Assembly: GCA_036833635.1 (NCBI GenBank)
Contig: DAITPJ010000010.1
Span: forward strand, 1-33,390
DNA: 33,390 nt
Direction: 5' to 3'
Source of the DNA: Terrimesophilobacter sp036833635
GTDB lineage: Bacteria > Actinomycetota > Actinomycetes > Actinomycetales > Microbacteriaceae
In this document: one piece after another, positions 1 to 7,408 of the stretch
How the letters are laid out: each line of letters starts with the position of its first letter
Numbering within the stretch: the first letter of the stretch is position 1
Position numbers and translations under genes: made by a program
The notes under the pieces: generated by a model
Seen by the model: the letters and a program-made list of their open reading frames with translations, nothing else
The model's database searches: none
Told to the model about the DNA's origin: nothing

Positions 1-765
1 GAATGTCTCGGGGATGCCGACAGCCTCGATGGCGACATCGACGCCGCGCCCGTCGGTCATGGCGAGCACTTGCTCCTTCCAGTCCGCCGCGCTCGAGAGC
101 ACGCCGTCGGTCGCGCCGAATCGCTTGGCCTGTTCGATGCGGTTGGCGTCAAGGTCGATCGAGATGACGCGGGAGGGTCCGTAGAGTCCTGCCGTGGCGA
201 TCGCGGCGAGGCCCACCGGGCCCGCCCCCACGATCGCGACGACGTCACCGGCCTTCACGCGCCCTTTCTGGATTCCGATCTCGTGGCCCGTCGGCAGGAT
301 GTCGCTGAGCATCGCGCCCTCCTGAGGCGTCACATGATCGGGAAGGCGGTAGACCGACGTCTCCGCGTAGGGCACCCTGACGAACTCAGCCTGCGTGCCA
401 TCGATGAGGTGCCCGAAGATCCAGCCGATCCCGGACGCGCCCTCCTCGCCGAGGCAGTGCGAGAAGACGCCCTGCCTGCAGAAGTCGCAGCGCCCGCAGG
501 CCGAGATGCAGGAGAGGATCACGGTGTCGCCGACGCTCAGGGCCGTGACTGCCGAGCCGATCTCGGTGATGACGCCGACACCCTCATGGCCAAGGATGCG
601 ACCAGGCGTCACGGCAGGGACGTCTCCCTTGAGGATGTGCAGGTCGGTTCCGCAGATCGTGGTCGTGACGATCTTGACGATGACGTCGGTCGGCGCGACG
701 ATGACCGGGTCCGACACCTCACGCCATGCCTTCTTGCCGGGCCCTTCAAAGACGAGTGCTCGCAT
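1..765 (-). CDS. Zinc-dependent alcohol dehydrogenase, medium-chain family (3' end outside window)
   Basis: Medium-chain Zn-dependent alcohol dehydrogenase that would oxidise an alcohol with NAD(P) in the cytoplasm. The first 255 codons are present, and the gene runs off the left edge with no stop. Visible features: catalytic zinc ligands Cys38 and His60-Glu61 (in GHEGVG), structural zinc cysteines 90, 93, 96 and 104, and the Rossmann loop GAGPVG at 180-185. Asp204 ends the second strand, which suggests NAD rather than NADP. The ATG at 765 follows a GGAG about 5 bases upstream. It is divergent from the marP-like gene. A typical family member has about 345 residues, so roughly 90 are missing here. 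The substrate cannot be read from sequence. Confidence 0.93.
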   Translation of the reverse strand, partial: MRALVFEGPGKKAWREVSDPVIVAPTDVIVKIVTTTICGTDLHILKGDVPAVTPGRILGHEGVGVITEIGSAVTALSVGDTVILSCISACGRCDFCRQGVFSHCLGEEGASGIGWIFGHLIDGTQAEFVRVPYAETSVYRLPDHVTPQEGAMLSDILPTGHEIGIQKGRVKAGDVVAIVGAGPVGLAAIATAGLYGPSRVISIDLDANRIEQAKRFGATDGVLSSAADWKEQVLAMTDGRGVDVAIEAVGIPETF

Positions 766-980
766 GATGCTCCCAAGGTTGATGTGCTGCTGGTCCGACG
801 CTATACCGCACCGCGCCGAACATGGCCGGATATGGGCAGATCGGCGGGGTCCGGCGCGGGAATCGCGGTGCCGTCGTTAAGAGTGATCGTCGGAATGTCC
901 CTATGCTCAGTTTTGCGCAAGCCGGTGAACGTACCCTCTGGGAGAATGAACGCTGACGGCGATCTCAGGAAGGAGCGCGG

Positions 981-2174
981 ATGTCGCTCTCGGGTATCCT
1001 CGACGCGCTCCTGATCCTGCTCATCCTCGCCTACTTCAGCTACGGCTGGGTGGTCGGGTTCGTGCGGAGCGCGTTCGGGCTCGCCGGCATCGTGTTGGGC
1101 GGCATCGCGGCCTTCTTTGCCGTACCGCTCATCGGCTCATGGGTCTCGCTGCCGATCTGGCGGCTCCTGCTCGTGATCGTCTCGGTCATCGCGCTCATCG
1201 CCGGCGGGCAAGCGCTCGGCTCGTGGATCGGACGGGTGCTCGGCCGACGCGTCGAGAAGTCGAAGCTCAGCACGGTCGACCGAGTCGGCGGTGCGCTCAT
1301 GAACTCGATCGTCGCCGCTCTCATCGCCTCGGTCGTTGCGTTCAGCGTCGGCTCGTTCGGTGTTCCGGCGCTCACCCAGGCGATCGCAGGCTCGACCGTG
1401 CTGCGCACGATCGACGCCTTCACACCCGGCCCGGTCAAGACCGGTCTCGCCCAGTTGCGGTCGATCGTCGTGCAGCAGGGCATCCCGCGCATCGTCTCTG
1501 CGGCGGGCGGCGCGCCCGAGGCCGCCCCGGCTCCCGCTCCGGATGTCGACACGGGCACGTCCTCGCTCGCGGCGGCGGCGCGCTCGGTCGTCAAGGTCAC
1601 CGGAAGCGCCTACCAGTGCGGGCAGAACCAGTCCGGTAGCGGTTTCGTCGTCGCCCAGGACCGAGTTGTCACGAACGCCCACGTCGTTGCCGGCGTGAGC
1701 GAGCCCGTCGTTGAGGTTCCGGGCGTCGGAGCGGCACCGGGGCGCATCGTGTACTTCGACCCGGACAACGACCTCGCCGTCATCGCGGTCGCGGGGATCG
1801 GCGCTCCCCCGATCCCGCTCACCCCGACCCTGCCGGAGGGAAGCGCGGCGGTCTTCGACGGCTACCCGCTCGGCGGGCCATTCCAGTCCGGGTCGGCGCG
1901 CGTCGACCGGGTCACGACCGTGAGGGTCAACGACATCTACGGTTCGAGCTCGAGCACTCTCGAGGTCTACCAGCTTGCCGCCGACGTGCAGGAGGGCAAT
2001 TCCGGCGGGCCTCTCCTGAGCGTCGACGGGCTCGTGGCGGGCGTGGTCTTCGCGAAGTCCGCCGACACGGCAGGCGTCGGCTATGCGCTCACGATGGCCG
2101 AACTCCAGCCCGTCGCCGAGCAGGCTGCCTCGTTCTCGGTGACGGTCTCCTCCGGCAACTGCATCCGACGCTAG
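981..2174 (+). CDS. MarP-like membrane-anchored serine protease (CvpA-type domain plus trypsin-like domain)
   Basis: Periplasmic serine protease of the MarP family, known in mycobacteria for acid and oxidative stress resistance and cell-wall hydrolase processing. 397 residues. An N-terminal CvpA/colicin V production-type domain with about four membrane helices spans residues 5-130. A chymotrypsin-fold domain follows from about 200. The triad is His234 (TNAHVV), Asp264 (DPDNDLAV) and Ser341 (QEGNSGGPL). Cys213 and Cys394 sit where MarP has its regulatory disulfide. The start is ATG 981 with AGGAAGGAG shortly upstream (968-976). The stop lies 5 bases from the convergent hydrolase stop. Its role in this organism is inferred from the family. 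Confidence 0.9.
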   Translation: MSLSGILDALLILLILAYFSYGWVVGFVRSAFGLAGIVLGGIAAFFAVPLIGSWVSLPIWRLLLVIVSVIALIAGGQALGSWIGRVLGRRVEKSKLSTVDRVGGALMNSIVAALIASVVAFSVGSFGVPALTQAIAGSTVLRTIDAFTPGPVKTGLAQLRSIVVQQGIPRIVSAAGGAPEAAPAPAPDVDTGTSSLAAAARSVVKVTGSAYQCGQNQSGSGFVVAQDRVVTNAHVVAGVSEPVVEVPGVGAAPGRIVYFDPDNDLAVIAVAGIGAPPIPLTPTLPEGSAAVFDGYPLGGPFQSGSARVDRVTTVRVNDIYGSSSSTLEVYQLAADVQEGNSGGPLLSVDGLVAGVVFAKSADTAGVGYALTMAELQPVAEQAASFSVTVSSGNCIRR

Positions 2175-2179
2175 TCGAG

Positions 2180-2938
2180 TCAGACCGCCGGAGGCCCGGC
2201 GAGCCACTCATCGAGGAAGCTGAGCATCCGGGACCATGCGTCGGAAGCGGCATCCGCGTCGTAGGTCATGGGGTTCGTGTCGTTGAAGAAGGCGTGCCGG
2301 GCGCCCTCGTAGACCTTCGACTCGAAGGCTCGGCCGGCCGCCGCCATCGCCGCCGAGACCTCGGGCAGGCTCGCCATGAGCCGCTCGTCCTGGTCGCCGT
2401 AGAACGCGAGGACAGGGCAGGCCAACCCGTCGACCTCTGTGCTCTCCGGCGGGGAACCGTAGAACGGCACAGCCGCCCTGATGCGCGGTTCGGCGGCCGC
2501 GAGGGCGAAACTGTAGCTTCCGCCGAAGCAGAAGCCGACGACGGCGATCCTGCCGTCCACGCCGGGTTGGGACTCGAGATAGTCGACGACGCTCCTGAGC
2601 TTCCCGATCGCCCAGGCCCCGTATGCCGGTTCCCGCGAGGCGGCGAGCTTCTCGCGCATGAGCGGCTGCGCCGCCGTGCGGGTCGCCGCATCCGGGTTCA
2701 TGGCGAGGTCGTGGAGCTCCTGGCCGACCGAGGGCGTGACACCGGCGTCGCTCAGGATGTCGGGGGCGACGACGAGATATCCCTCGGCTGCGATCCGGTC
2801 CGCGACATCCTTGATGTGGTCCACGAGCCCCCAGATCTCGTGAATAACGATGACAGCACCTCGCATCGGCACCCTGGCGTGCGGCGGGTCTGCACGGTAG
2901 GCGGCAAGCTCGGCCCCCGGAATCCGGATCATCGGCAT
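2180..2938 (-). CDS. Dienelactone hydrolase family protein
   Basis: Alpha/beta hydrolase of the dienelactone hydrolase (carboxymethylenebutenolidase-like) family, cytoplasmic, 252 residues, the usual length. The nucleophile is Cys137 in GFCFGG, the acid is Asp184 in GDQDE, and the base is His215 in ARHAFF. Glu34 in HEIWG matches the conserved Glu of the family. It starts 4 bases after the MFS transporter gene on the same strand, so the two are almost certainly one transcript. That pairing hints at handling of a small exported or imported ester or lactone, but nothing here fixes the substrate. No chlorocatechol pathway genes are nearby, so a classical dienelactone role is doubtful. Confidence 0.88.
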   Translation of the reverse strand: MPMIRIPGAELAAYRADPPHARVPMRGAVIVIHEIWGLVDHIKDVADRIAAEGYLVVAPDILSDAGVTPSVGQELHDLAMNPDAATRTAAQPLMREKLAASREPAYGAWAIGKLRSVVDYLESQPGVDGRIAVVGFCFGGSYSFALAAAEPRIRAAVPFYGSPPESTEVDGLACPVLAFYGDQDERLMASLPEVSAAMAAAGRAFESKVYEGARHAFFNDTNPMTYDADAASDAWSRMLSFLDEWLAGPPAV

Positions 2939-2942
2939 GGGC

Positions 2943-4139
2943 CTATTCTCTCTCTGCGGCGACCTGCCGCGGCATCCGAAGGGCGTAGATCGACGCTATC
3001 GCGAGGAGCAGCACGGCCGAGCCGAACGCGGCCGGGTACGACACGGCGTCGAGGAGGGCGCCGGCGGCCAGTGGGCCGATGATGGCGCCGAGGTCTGAGA
3101 AGGCGGAGAAGATCGCGACCGGCTGCCCGCTCTTCGCCCCGGCAGCGTCCCCAACGGATGCCGCCGGTGCCGTTCCCATGAACGCGGCGGCGACCCCGAA
3201 GACGCACAGGAGCGCGATGAGCACCCAGATGTCACCGGCGAAGGGGATCGCGAGCATGACGACGGCGCCGACGGCGTAGGACGCGATGATGGCCGGCTTG
3301 CGTCCGACCGTGTCGACGAACTTTCCTGCCGGGCCGAGAGCGAGCGTCTGTGCGACGGCGGCGATCGCGAAAGCGATGCCGGTCCAGAGTTCCTCCTTGT
3401 GCAGGAGTTCGACGACGAGGATGGGCACGAGCGCGCTGCGGACACCGAAGCTCGCCCAGCCGGTCGCGAAGTTCGCGAGGCATGCTGCGCGGAACCGGCG
3501 GTCCCTGAGCACGACGCGCAGGGGAATCGCCGGGGCATCCGTCGGGCTGGCGGTCTTCGCCGCCCGCGAGACGGGCTTGAGGTAGATGAGGCCGACGGCG
3601 CCGGCGATCACGAGGGTTCCCGCATAGAAGAAGAACGGGGCGCGGAGCGAGATGACGGCGAGGAGCCCGCCGATCGCCGGCCCGGCCATGCCGCCGATGA
3701 GGAAGCCGCCCTGGTAGAAGCCGACCGCCCGCCCCCGCATCGACGGTGCCGTCGTCCCGAGCAGGAGGGACATGGCCGAGATCGAGAACATCGCCGAGCC
3801 GACACCGCCCGCGCCGCGCAGCAGGAGCACCTCGAGGTAGCTCTGGGCGAAGCCGACCATGGCGCTCGAGACGGCGACGATCGCAATGCCGATCGCGAGG
3901 ATCGTGCGCTCGCCTCCCCAGTCGATGAGCTTGCCGACGAAGGGGCTCGAGACGAGCCGAACGAGCGCGAAGGCGGAGACGACTGCGCCGACCTCCGTGT
4001 AGCCGACGCCGAAGTCACGCACGAAGACCGGCAGCACGGGGATGACGACGCCGAAGCCCACCATGACGAAGAACGCGATGACCCCGAGCACGATGGTCTC
4101 GCGGGAGAGCCGCGGTTTCGCGGCGGGAGTCGTCACCAC
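2943..4139 (-). CDS. MFS transporter, drug/small-molecule efflux type
   Basis: Major facilitator superfamily transporter of 398 residues with about 12 hydrophobic segments. The segment 2-3 loop reads GKLIDWGGERT, the equivalent of the MFS motif A (GxLaDrxGrk). The second half repeats it as GKFVDTVGRKP, showing the usual internal duplication. It is likely a proton-coupled exporter in the inner membrane; the substrate is unknown. The start is GTG 4139 or the adjacent GTG 4136. There is no Shine-Dalgarno, but TAGCCT at 4143-4148 lies six bases before GTG 4136, which fits a leaderless transcript and favours 4136. It is followed by the hydrolase gene 4 bases downstream and is divergent from the vapBC-type pair. 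Confidence 0.9.
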   Translation of the reverse strand: MVTTPAAKPRLSRETIVLGVIAFFVMVGFGVVIPVLPVFVRDFGVGYTEVGAVVSAFALVRLVSSPFVGKLIDWGGERTILAIGIAIVAVSSAMVGFAQSYLEVLLLRGAGGVGSAMFSISAMSLLLGTTAPSMRGRAVGFYQGGFLIGGMAGPAIGGLLAVISLRAPFFFYAGTLVIAGAVGLIYLKPVSRAAKTASPTDAPAIPLRVVLRDRRFRAACLANFATGWASFGVRSALVPILVVELLHKEELWTGIAFAIAAVAQTLALGPAGKFVDTVGRKPAIIASYAVGAVVMLAIPFAGDIWVLIALLCVFGVAAAFMGTAPAASVGDAAGAKSGQPVAIFSAFSDLGAIIGPLAAGALLDAVSYPAAFGSAVLLLAIASIYALRMPRQVAAERE

Positions 4140-4142
4140 TTC

Positions 4143-4148
4143 AGGCTA
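4143..4148 (-). promoter_or_regulatory. -10 hexamer of a leaderless promoter for the MFS gene
   Basis: TAGCCT fits TANNNT and stands six bases before the GTG at 4136. No ribosome binding site is visible, so transcription would begin at or beside the start codon. The geometry matches seven other genes in the window. Confidence 0.5.
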
Positions 4149-4180
4149 GAGCGTCGTGCACAGGGCCGCCGACACGGCAG

Positions 4181-4189
4181 TTATCCACA
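4181..4189 (+). promoter_or_regulatory. Perfect DnaA-box 9-mer
   Basis: TTATCCACA is the consensus high-affinity DnaA box. It lies in the MFS/vapB intergenic region, 10 bases upstream of the vapB -35. A single box may be chance or may link the promoter to DnaA or titrate DnaA. No other origin features are present. Confidence 0.4.
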
Positions 4190-4199
4190 GTTTGTCTTG

Positions 4200-4226
4200 T
4201 TGACACATGCGTTGCGCATGTACCGT
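4200..4226 (+). promoter_or_regulatory. vapBC-type promoter with palindromic operator
   Basis: A perfect -35 TTGACA (4200-4205) and a -10 TACCGT (4221-4226) flank an inverted repeat, ACATGCG-TTG-CGCATGT (4205-4221). The repeat exactly fills the 15-base spacer. Six bases separate the -10 from ATG 4233, so the transcript should be leaderless. A ribbon-helix-helix antitoxin binding this repeat would block RNA polymerase, which is the standard autoregulation of such modules. Confidence 0.75.
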
Positions 4227-4232
4227 GGCATC

Positions 4233-4463
4233 ATGGCGAAGATGTTGCAGGTACGGAATCTCCCGGATGAGGTGCATGCGCGCCTCAAGGAGCGTGCGGC
4301 GCAGGAACGGATGTCGCTGTCCGACTACGTCGCGCAGGAACTCACGAGGCTCGTGCGATATCGCAGCAACGCGGAGATCATCGCGGCAGCCCGCATGAAG
4401 ACATTCGACATCTCCCGAGAGGAAATCGTTGAGGGCATCCGACGTGATCGGGAGTCGCATTGA
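4233..4463 (+). CDS. FitA/VapB-type ribbon-helix-helix antitoxin
   Basis: Antitoxin of a type II toxin-antitoxin pair, 76 residues. The N-terminus (MLQVRNLPDEVHARLKERAA) is a ribbon-helix-helix fold with the strand, helix, helix pattern of FitA/VapB proteins. Residues 25-45 form the second helix, and the charged C-terminal third (from about 55) is the likely toxin-binding tail. It would neutralise the PIN toxin encoded next and repress its own promoter. The start at 4233 is chosen because the -10 hexamer ends six bases upstream. An in-frame ATG at 4218 would lie upstream of the transcript. Its stop overlaps the toxin start by 4 bases (TTGA). Confidence 0.87.
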   Translation: MAKMLQVRNLPDEVHARLKERAAQERMSLSDYVAQELTRLVRYRSNAEIIAAARMKTFDISREEIVEGIRRDRESH

Positions 4464-4852
4464 GCGGCGCGGTCGTTGTCGACTGCTCCGCACTGTTCGA
4501 CCATATGGTCGCGGATGTCGGCTCCGAGCTCGATGCCGTCTTGTCGCGACGTTCCTGGCATGCGCCCCACCTCATCGACTTCGAGTTTCTGGCCGCACTC
4601 CGCCGTCACGTGGAGCAGAAACGCATACCGTCGAGTGACGCCACCGAGAGACTCGACTACTTCGCACTACTCGACATTGAGCGCCACGGCATCGACCTGT
4701 TGAGGCACCGGATCTGGTCACTGCGCCACAACTTCTCGACTTATGACGCGAGCTATGTCGCACTTGCCGAAGCCCTCGGGATCCCGCTCGTGACGAGCGA
4801 CCTGCGGCTCGCCGAAGCAGCACACCGCTACTGCGATGTGCTGACCCCGTGA
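4460..4852 (+). CDS. PIN-domain ribonuclease toxin, VapC/FitB type
   Basis: PIN-domain RNase toxin of 130 residues, typical VapC length. It is expected to cleave RNA (often tRNA) with Mg2+ when freed from its antitoxin. The acidic active-site set is visible: Asp8 (VVVDCSAL), Glu42 (DFEFLAAL), Asp96 (TYDASYVALAE) and Asp114 (VTSDLRL). The TTG start at 4460 overlaps the antitoxin stop, giving translational coupling that keeps the toxin subordinate to antitoxin synthesis. The catalytic set looks intact, so the module is probably functional. The RNA target cannot be predicted from sequence. Confidence 0.88.
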   Translation: MSGAVVVDCSALFDHMVADVGSELDAVLSRRSWHAPHLIDFEFLAALRRHVEQKRIPSSDATERLDYFALLDIERHGIDLLRHRIWSLRHNFSTYDASYVALAEALGIPLVTSDLRLAEAAHRYCDVLTP

Positions 4853-4859
4853 CGCCCCG

Positions 4860-5567
4860 TCAGCAGTCGAAGAAGTAATTGATCGGGGAACTGAAGCCAG
4901 TGAGGACGCCGCCCTCGAGAACGGCGATGGCTCCCCAGTACTCCTCAGGGGACGCGACCGGGTCTCCGTGGGCCACGTCGTAGTGCACCGTCTTCCAGGC
5001 GCCGTAGTCGGTCGTGTAGGCGCCCGGGGCTCCGGTGAGCACGTCGGCCGCGGGCGTGCCAATCCACTGTCCGCCGAGGACGGTCACCGGAATGCCGCTT
5101 GTCGTGGCGCTCGCGTCCGCGGCGGCGAGGAACTGCGCTCCGGGCGGACGCTGCCAGTCGGTGCCCCAGATGAAGGAGATCCCTCCCCAGGTGGCCTTCG
5201 GTCGTTCGTGGAAGCACTGGCTGGCCGGGATGGTTGAACGCACCTCGGGGAGTCGAAGCGCATCGCTCAGTTGGGCGACGGCGGTCTCCGGATCCGTCGT
5301 GAAGGGAATGTCAACGTAGACGCCGCCTTCAGAAACGGTCACATAGACGCTGTCGCCATCGATGACGACGGTGGAGATGAGGTCGCGGAGGTCTGGCGTC
5401 TCGGTGGGAGTCGGTTCAACGGTCGGCGTCGGGTCGGCTCCCGGAGTTTCCGCCGGGGTTTCCGTGGGTGTCGGGCCACCGGCCGGGTCACACGCCACAA
5501 GCCCCAACGAGAGGGCGAGCACCGCGCCAACAGCGAGAACCCTTCCCAAACTTTTCATGTTCGTCAT
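4860..5567 (-). CDS. Secreted lipoprotein of unknown function, Pro/Thr-rich linker
   Basis: 235 residues. An N-terminal lipoprotein signal ends in LVAC with lipidated Cys26. A Pro/Thr/Glu-rich linker of about 35 residues resembles a cell-wall spanning spacer. A globular domain begins near residue 60 and contains two widely spaced cysteines (in SQCFHE and at the very C-terminus, FFDC) that could form a disulfide. I do not recognise the domain. A strong AGGAGG (5573-5578) lies 5 bases before ATG 5567. Its stop is 7 bases from the stop of the convergent toxin gene. It is divergent from a second small lipoprotein, though the two share no obvious similarity. Confidence 0.8.
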   Translation of the reverse strand: MTNMKSLGRVLAVGAVLALSLGLVACDPAGGPTPTETPAETPGADPTPTVEPTPTETPDLRDLISTVVIDGDSVYVTVSEGGVYVDIPFTTDPETAVAQLSDALRLPEVRSTIPASQCFHERPKATWGGISFIWGTDWQRPPGAQFLAAADASATTSGIPVTVLGGQWIGTPAADVLTGAPGAYTTDYGAWKTVHYDVAHGDPVASPEEYWGAIAVLEGGVLTGFSSPINYFFDC

Positions 5568-5572
5568 GCTGT

Positions 5573-5578
5573 CCTCCT
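5573..5578 (-). promoter_or_regulatory. Strong Shine-Dalgarno for the lipoprotein gene
   Basis: A perfect AGGAGG on the minus strand, 5 bases before ATG 5567. It decides this start over the in-frame ATG four codons inside. Confidence 0.8.
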
Positions 5579-5761
5579 AGTTGTGTAGCTACGTTGTAGC
5601 GACGTGCGCCACGCGTTCACAGGTTGACAGCCGTCATTCTTCGAGCGCCAAAATCCTGCTCACCTTCCCCATGGACGAAAGGTAGTGATCCTCATGGCTG
5701 GCGCACAAGACACGACGAAATCCGTGACATTCCCGTTATCCGGTCGTTGCTGTCCCGTCGA

Positions 5762-5806
5762 CCGGGATCACACGTCGTCAACCCTCGACACCGGGATATA
5801 CGTCGT
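5762..5806 (+). repeat. Two direct repeats upstream of the second lipoprotein gene
   Basis: CCGGGATCACACGTCGT (5762-5778) and CCGGGATATACGTCGT (5791-5806) are near-identical and spaced 29 bases apart, close to three helical turns. They end 36 bases before the start codon at 5843. They look like paired activator or repressor sites, but no regulator is linked. Confidence 0.45.
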
Positions 5807-5842
5807 GACAATGTAGGTCCACCATTCCTCAAGGAGGGCACC

Positions 5843-6421
5843 ATGACCGCTGCAGCCCGCACCTTCGCACCCGCCGTCGTCGTCGCTATCCTGGCCGCGG
5901 CATCCCTCGCCGGATGCGCTCCAGAGCCAGTGCCGGTTCCCGAACCTGCCGACGACGTGCCCTCGTCGCAACAGGACCCCTGCCTTGTAGGGACCTGGAA
6001 CCTCGACGTGGCCGACTACGGGTTCCAGGCCGAGGAGTACGTGCTCGGCCTCGGGCTCCCTATCGCCGACTTCGCGATGGACGGCGCCGGCACGATCCAG
6101 TTCACCGCCAGCGGTCTCGTCTCGACGGACATCGACCTCACGACGACAGGCACGATCGTGGCGGGCGACACACGGGTCCCCCTCAACACGCGGTCCGGTT
6201 ACACGGCTACCGGCGACTGGAGCGAGGGAGAGGATCTCGACTCGATCGATCTCGCGAACTGGTCAAACGTTCCTGACCCGAGCATCCCGGTCGATCCTGC
6301 CGCTCCCCCGATCCCTGCGATCGACTACACCGGCATCGACGCCGTCATGGCGTTCTGCACTGAGACCTTCCTCGTGCTCCAGGCGCCCGGCGCACCGCTC
6401 TCAGCGCGCTGGACCCGGTGA
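5843..6421 (+). CDS. Small lipoprotein of unknown function
   Basis: 192 residues. The signal peptide ends in LAGC with lipidated Cys25, followed by a short Pro/Val-rich linker. A compact domain begins CLVGTWNLDV, and the GTW motif near its start resembles the first strand of lipocalin-like or META-like beta-barrel proteins. The second cysteine, in AFCTETF near the end, could pair with the Cys of CLVGTW. I do not assign a function. The start at ATG 5843 is preceded by AAGGAGGG (5831-5838). A longer in-frame extension upstream has no signal sequence and is rejected. Exported, outer face of the membrane. Confidence 0.8.
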   Translation: MTAAARTFAPAVVVAILAAASLAGCAPEPVPVPEPADDVPSSQQDPCLVGTWNLDVADYGFQAEEYVLGLGLPIADFAMDGAGTIQFTASGLVSTDIDLTTTGTIVAGDTRVPLNTRSGYTATGDWSEGEDLDSIDLANWSNVPDPSIPVDPAAPPIPAIDYTGIDAVMAFCTETFLVLQAPGAPLSARWTR

Positions 6422-6433
6422 CGATGCCGGACA

Positions 6434-6447
6434 TCCGGATCCCCGGA
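6434..6447. terminator. Short hairpin between convergent genes
   Basis: TCCGG-ATCC-CCGGA forms a 5-base-pair stem in the 27-base gap between two converging genes. There is no U-tract, so this is only a weak candidate for a bidirectional terminator. Confidence 0.25.
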
Positions 6448-6448
6448 A

Positions 6449-6829
6449 TCAGCCGAGCGCGACGAGCAGGCTGAGCCCAGCAAGCACGATTGTGATCGGC
6501 GTCATGGTGTAACGCTCGGGCTTACTGCGCGAGATGGCGTTCATAAGGATGCCGAGAGCGAAGTAGGCGAAGACCACCCAGGCGGCGACCTGCACGAATC
6601 CGGCAGCCCCGAACAGGTGGATGACGTCGGCGCGCTCGAGAAGGACGGCGGCGATGAGCGCGTAGATCACGACCGACACGACGCTTCCGATCCTGAGCCG
6701 AGTGGGTAGCACTGTCGACTGCCCTCCCCAGGCGAAACGCCCGAGCGGTGCGCCCGCCGCGAGCGCGATCTGGAACACGGCGAGAAGGCCGAGGAGGACG
6801 GTGGCGGCGATGGCGGCGACAGCGGTCAT
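6449..6829 (-). CDS. Small integral membrane protein, four predicted helices
   Basis: 126 residues with four hydrophobic segments: about 3-25, 45-65, 72-95 and 105-125. The loop before the second segment holds GRFAWGGQSTVLPTRLRIGS, and a short basic stretch (SRSKPERY) precedes the last helix. I recognise no enzymatic motif; this is a conserved-looking membrane protein of unknown function. There is no Shine-Dalgarno. TAGAGT (6836-6841) stands six bases before ATG 6829, which is the leaderless pattern. It is divergent from the next small membrane protein, and the two start codons are only 78 bases apart. Confidence 0.75.
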   Translation of the reverse strand: MTAVAAIAATVLLGLLAVFQIALAAGAPLGRFAWGGQSTVLPTRLRIGSVVSVVIYALIAAVLLERADVIHLFGAAGFVQVAAWVVFAYFALGILMNAISRSKPERYTMTPITIVLAGLSLLVALG

Positions 6830-6835
6830 GTGCGA

Positions 6836-6841
6836 ACTCTA
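6836..6841 (-). promoter_or_regulatory. -10 hexamer of a leaderless promoter
   Basis: TAGAGT followed by six bases (TCGCAC) and ATG 6829, with no Shine-Dalgarno. Same geometry as the other leaderless candidates. Confidence 0.55.
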
Positions 6842-6895
6842 TTGGATGGCGATAATGGGCCGGTACGGATGATCGCTTCGCACGTGCAGCGCATC

Positions 6896-6901
6896 TAAGA
6901 T
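6896..6901 (+). promoter_or_regulatory. -10 hexamer of a leaderless promoter
   Basis: TAAGAT followed by six bases (CGCAGG) and ATG 6908. The AGG in the spacer is too close to the start to act as a ribosome binding site, so a leaderless transcript is the better reading. Confidence 0.5.
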
Positions 6902-6907
6902 CGCAGG

Positions 6908-7219
6908 ATGGACGATCCTTCACTTTCAGAACTCTCGGTTGCCGAGAAAACCCTGCATGCGGTGCGAGCCTTAGGAATCTTCGTCATCCGCTCCGCCGTC
7001 GCTGGACTCGTCGGTGGGCTGATACTCGGCGTCGGAGTACTGATCCTGTTTTTCGGCGGCCCACTCGCAGTAATGCTGGGTCGCGTCATCATCGGGACCG
7101 GAGCAGTGGTCACGATAGCTTGGCAGATAGCCGTCTTGATCGGGGCGAACCGCGAACTCCGGAGGGCGGGCGGCATAGCGGGCGGTCTGCGCGACTGGCT
7201 CGGCCTCGGCGTGAGGTAG
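6908..7219 (+). CDS. Small membrane protein of unknown function
   Basis: 103 residues with two hydrophobic segments: about 25-57, rich in Gly and Val and possibly a helical hairpin, and about 60-80. A short acidic N-terminus and an Arg-rich C-terminal tail (GANRELRRAGG) suggest the tail faces the cytoplasm. No family is recognised. The start at ATG 6908 fits the leaderless geometry. Codon third positions are GC-rich but less strictly than in neighbours. A 16-base palindrome lies just downstream and may end its transcript. Confidence 0.65.
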   Translation: MDDPSLSELSVAEKTLHAVRALGIFVIRSAVAGLVGGLILGVGVLILFFGGPLAVMLGRVIIGTGAVVTIAWQIAVLIGANRELRRAGGIAGGLRDWLGLGVR

Positions 7220-7230
7220 CGAGCGACGTT

Positions 7231-7246
7231 GGATTTCGCGAAATCC
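7231..7246. terminator. Perfect 16-base palindrome, possible terminator or protein site
   Basis: GGATTTCGCGAAATCC is a perfect palindrome 12 bases after the stop at 7219. As RNA it gives a 6-base-pair stem with a CGCG loop. No U-tract follows, so a terminator and a dimeric-regulator site are both possible. Confidence 0.4.
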
Positions 7247-7318
7247 GCTCCGCCGACCCTCAGCCAACTGCCGAACAACGCCAGTCGACCGAAGGACTAA
7301 GAGCACACGGTTGGGCTG

Positions 7319-7392
7319 TAGGGCGGACGGGACTTGAACCCGTGACCGACGGATTATGAGTCCGCTGCTCTAACCAGCTGAGCTACCGCCCC
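7319..7392 (-). tRNA. tRNA-Met (anticodon CAT), elongator type
   Basis: The 74-nucleotide gene folds into a full cloverleaf on the minus strand. The acceptor stem is GGGGCGG/CCGCCCT, including one G-U pair at 1-72. The D arm is GCTC/GAGC, the anticodon loop is CTCATAA with anticodon CAT, and the T arm is ACGGG-TTCAAGT-CCCGT. The discriminator is A, and CCA is not encoded. The three G-C pairs that mark an initiator tRNA are absent from the anticodon stem, so this is an elongator. A lysidine-modified tRNA-Ile2 also has a CAT anticodon and cannot be excluded by eye. Confidence 0.93.
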
Positions 7393-7408
7393 GCGCCTCC
7401 GCCGAGCG

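Noticed and set aside
70..1014. A 314-codon open frame on the plus strand over the alcohol dehydrogenase
   Set aside because: The minus strand has every zinc ligand and the Rossmann loop in the right order. The plus-strand product is an antisense shadow and overlaps the real marP-like start.
4141..4200. A replication origin near the DnaA box
   Set aside because: Only one exact box, no box cluster, no AT-rich unwinding region, and no dnaA, dnaN or rpmH nearby.
4218..4232. An earlier ATG for the vapB-type antitoxin
   Set aside because: It lies inside the operator and upstream of the predicted transcript start. Family members begin at the later ATG.
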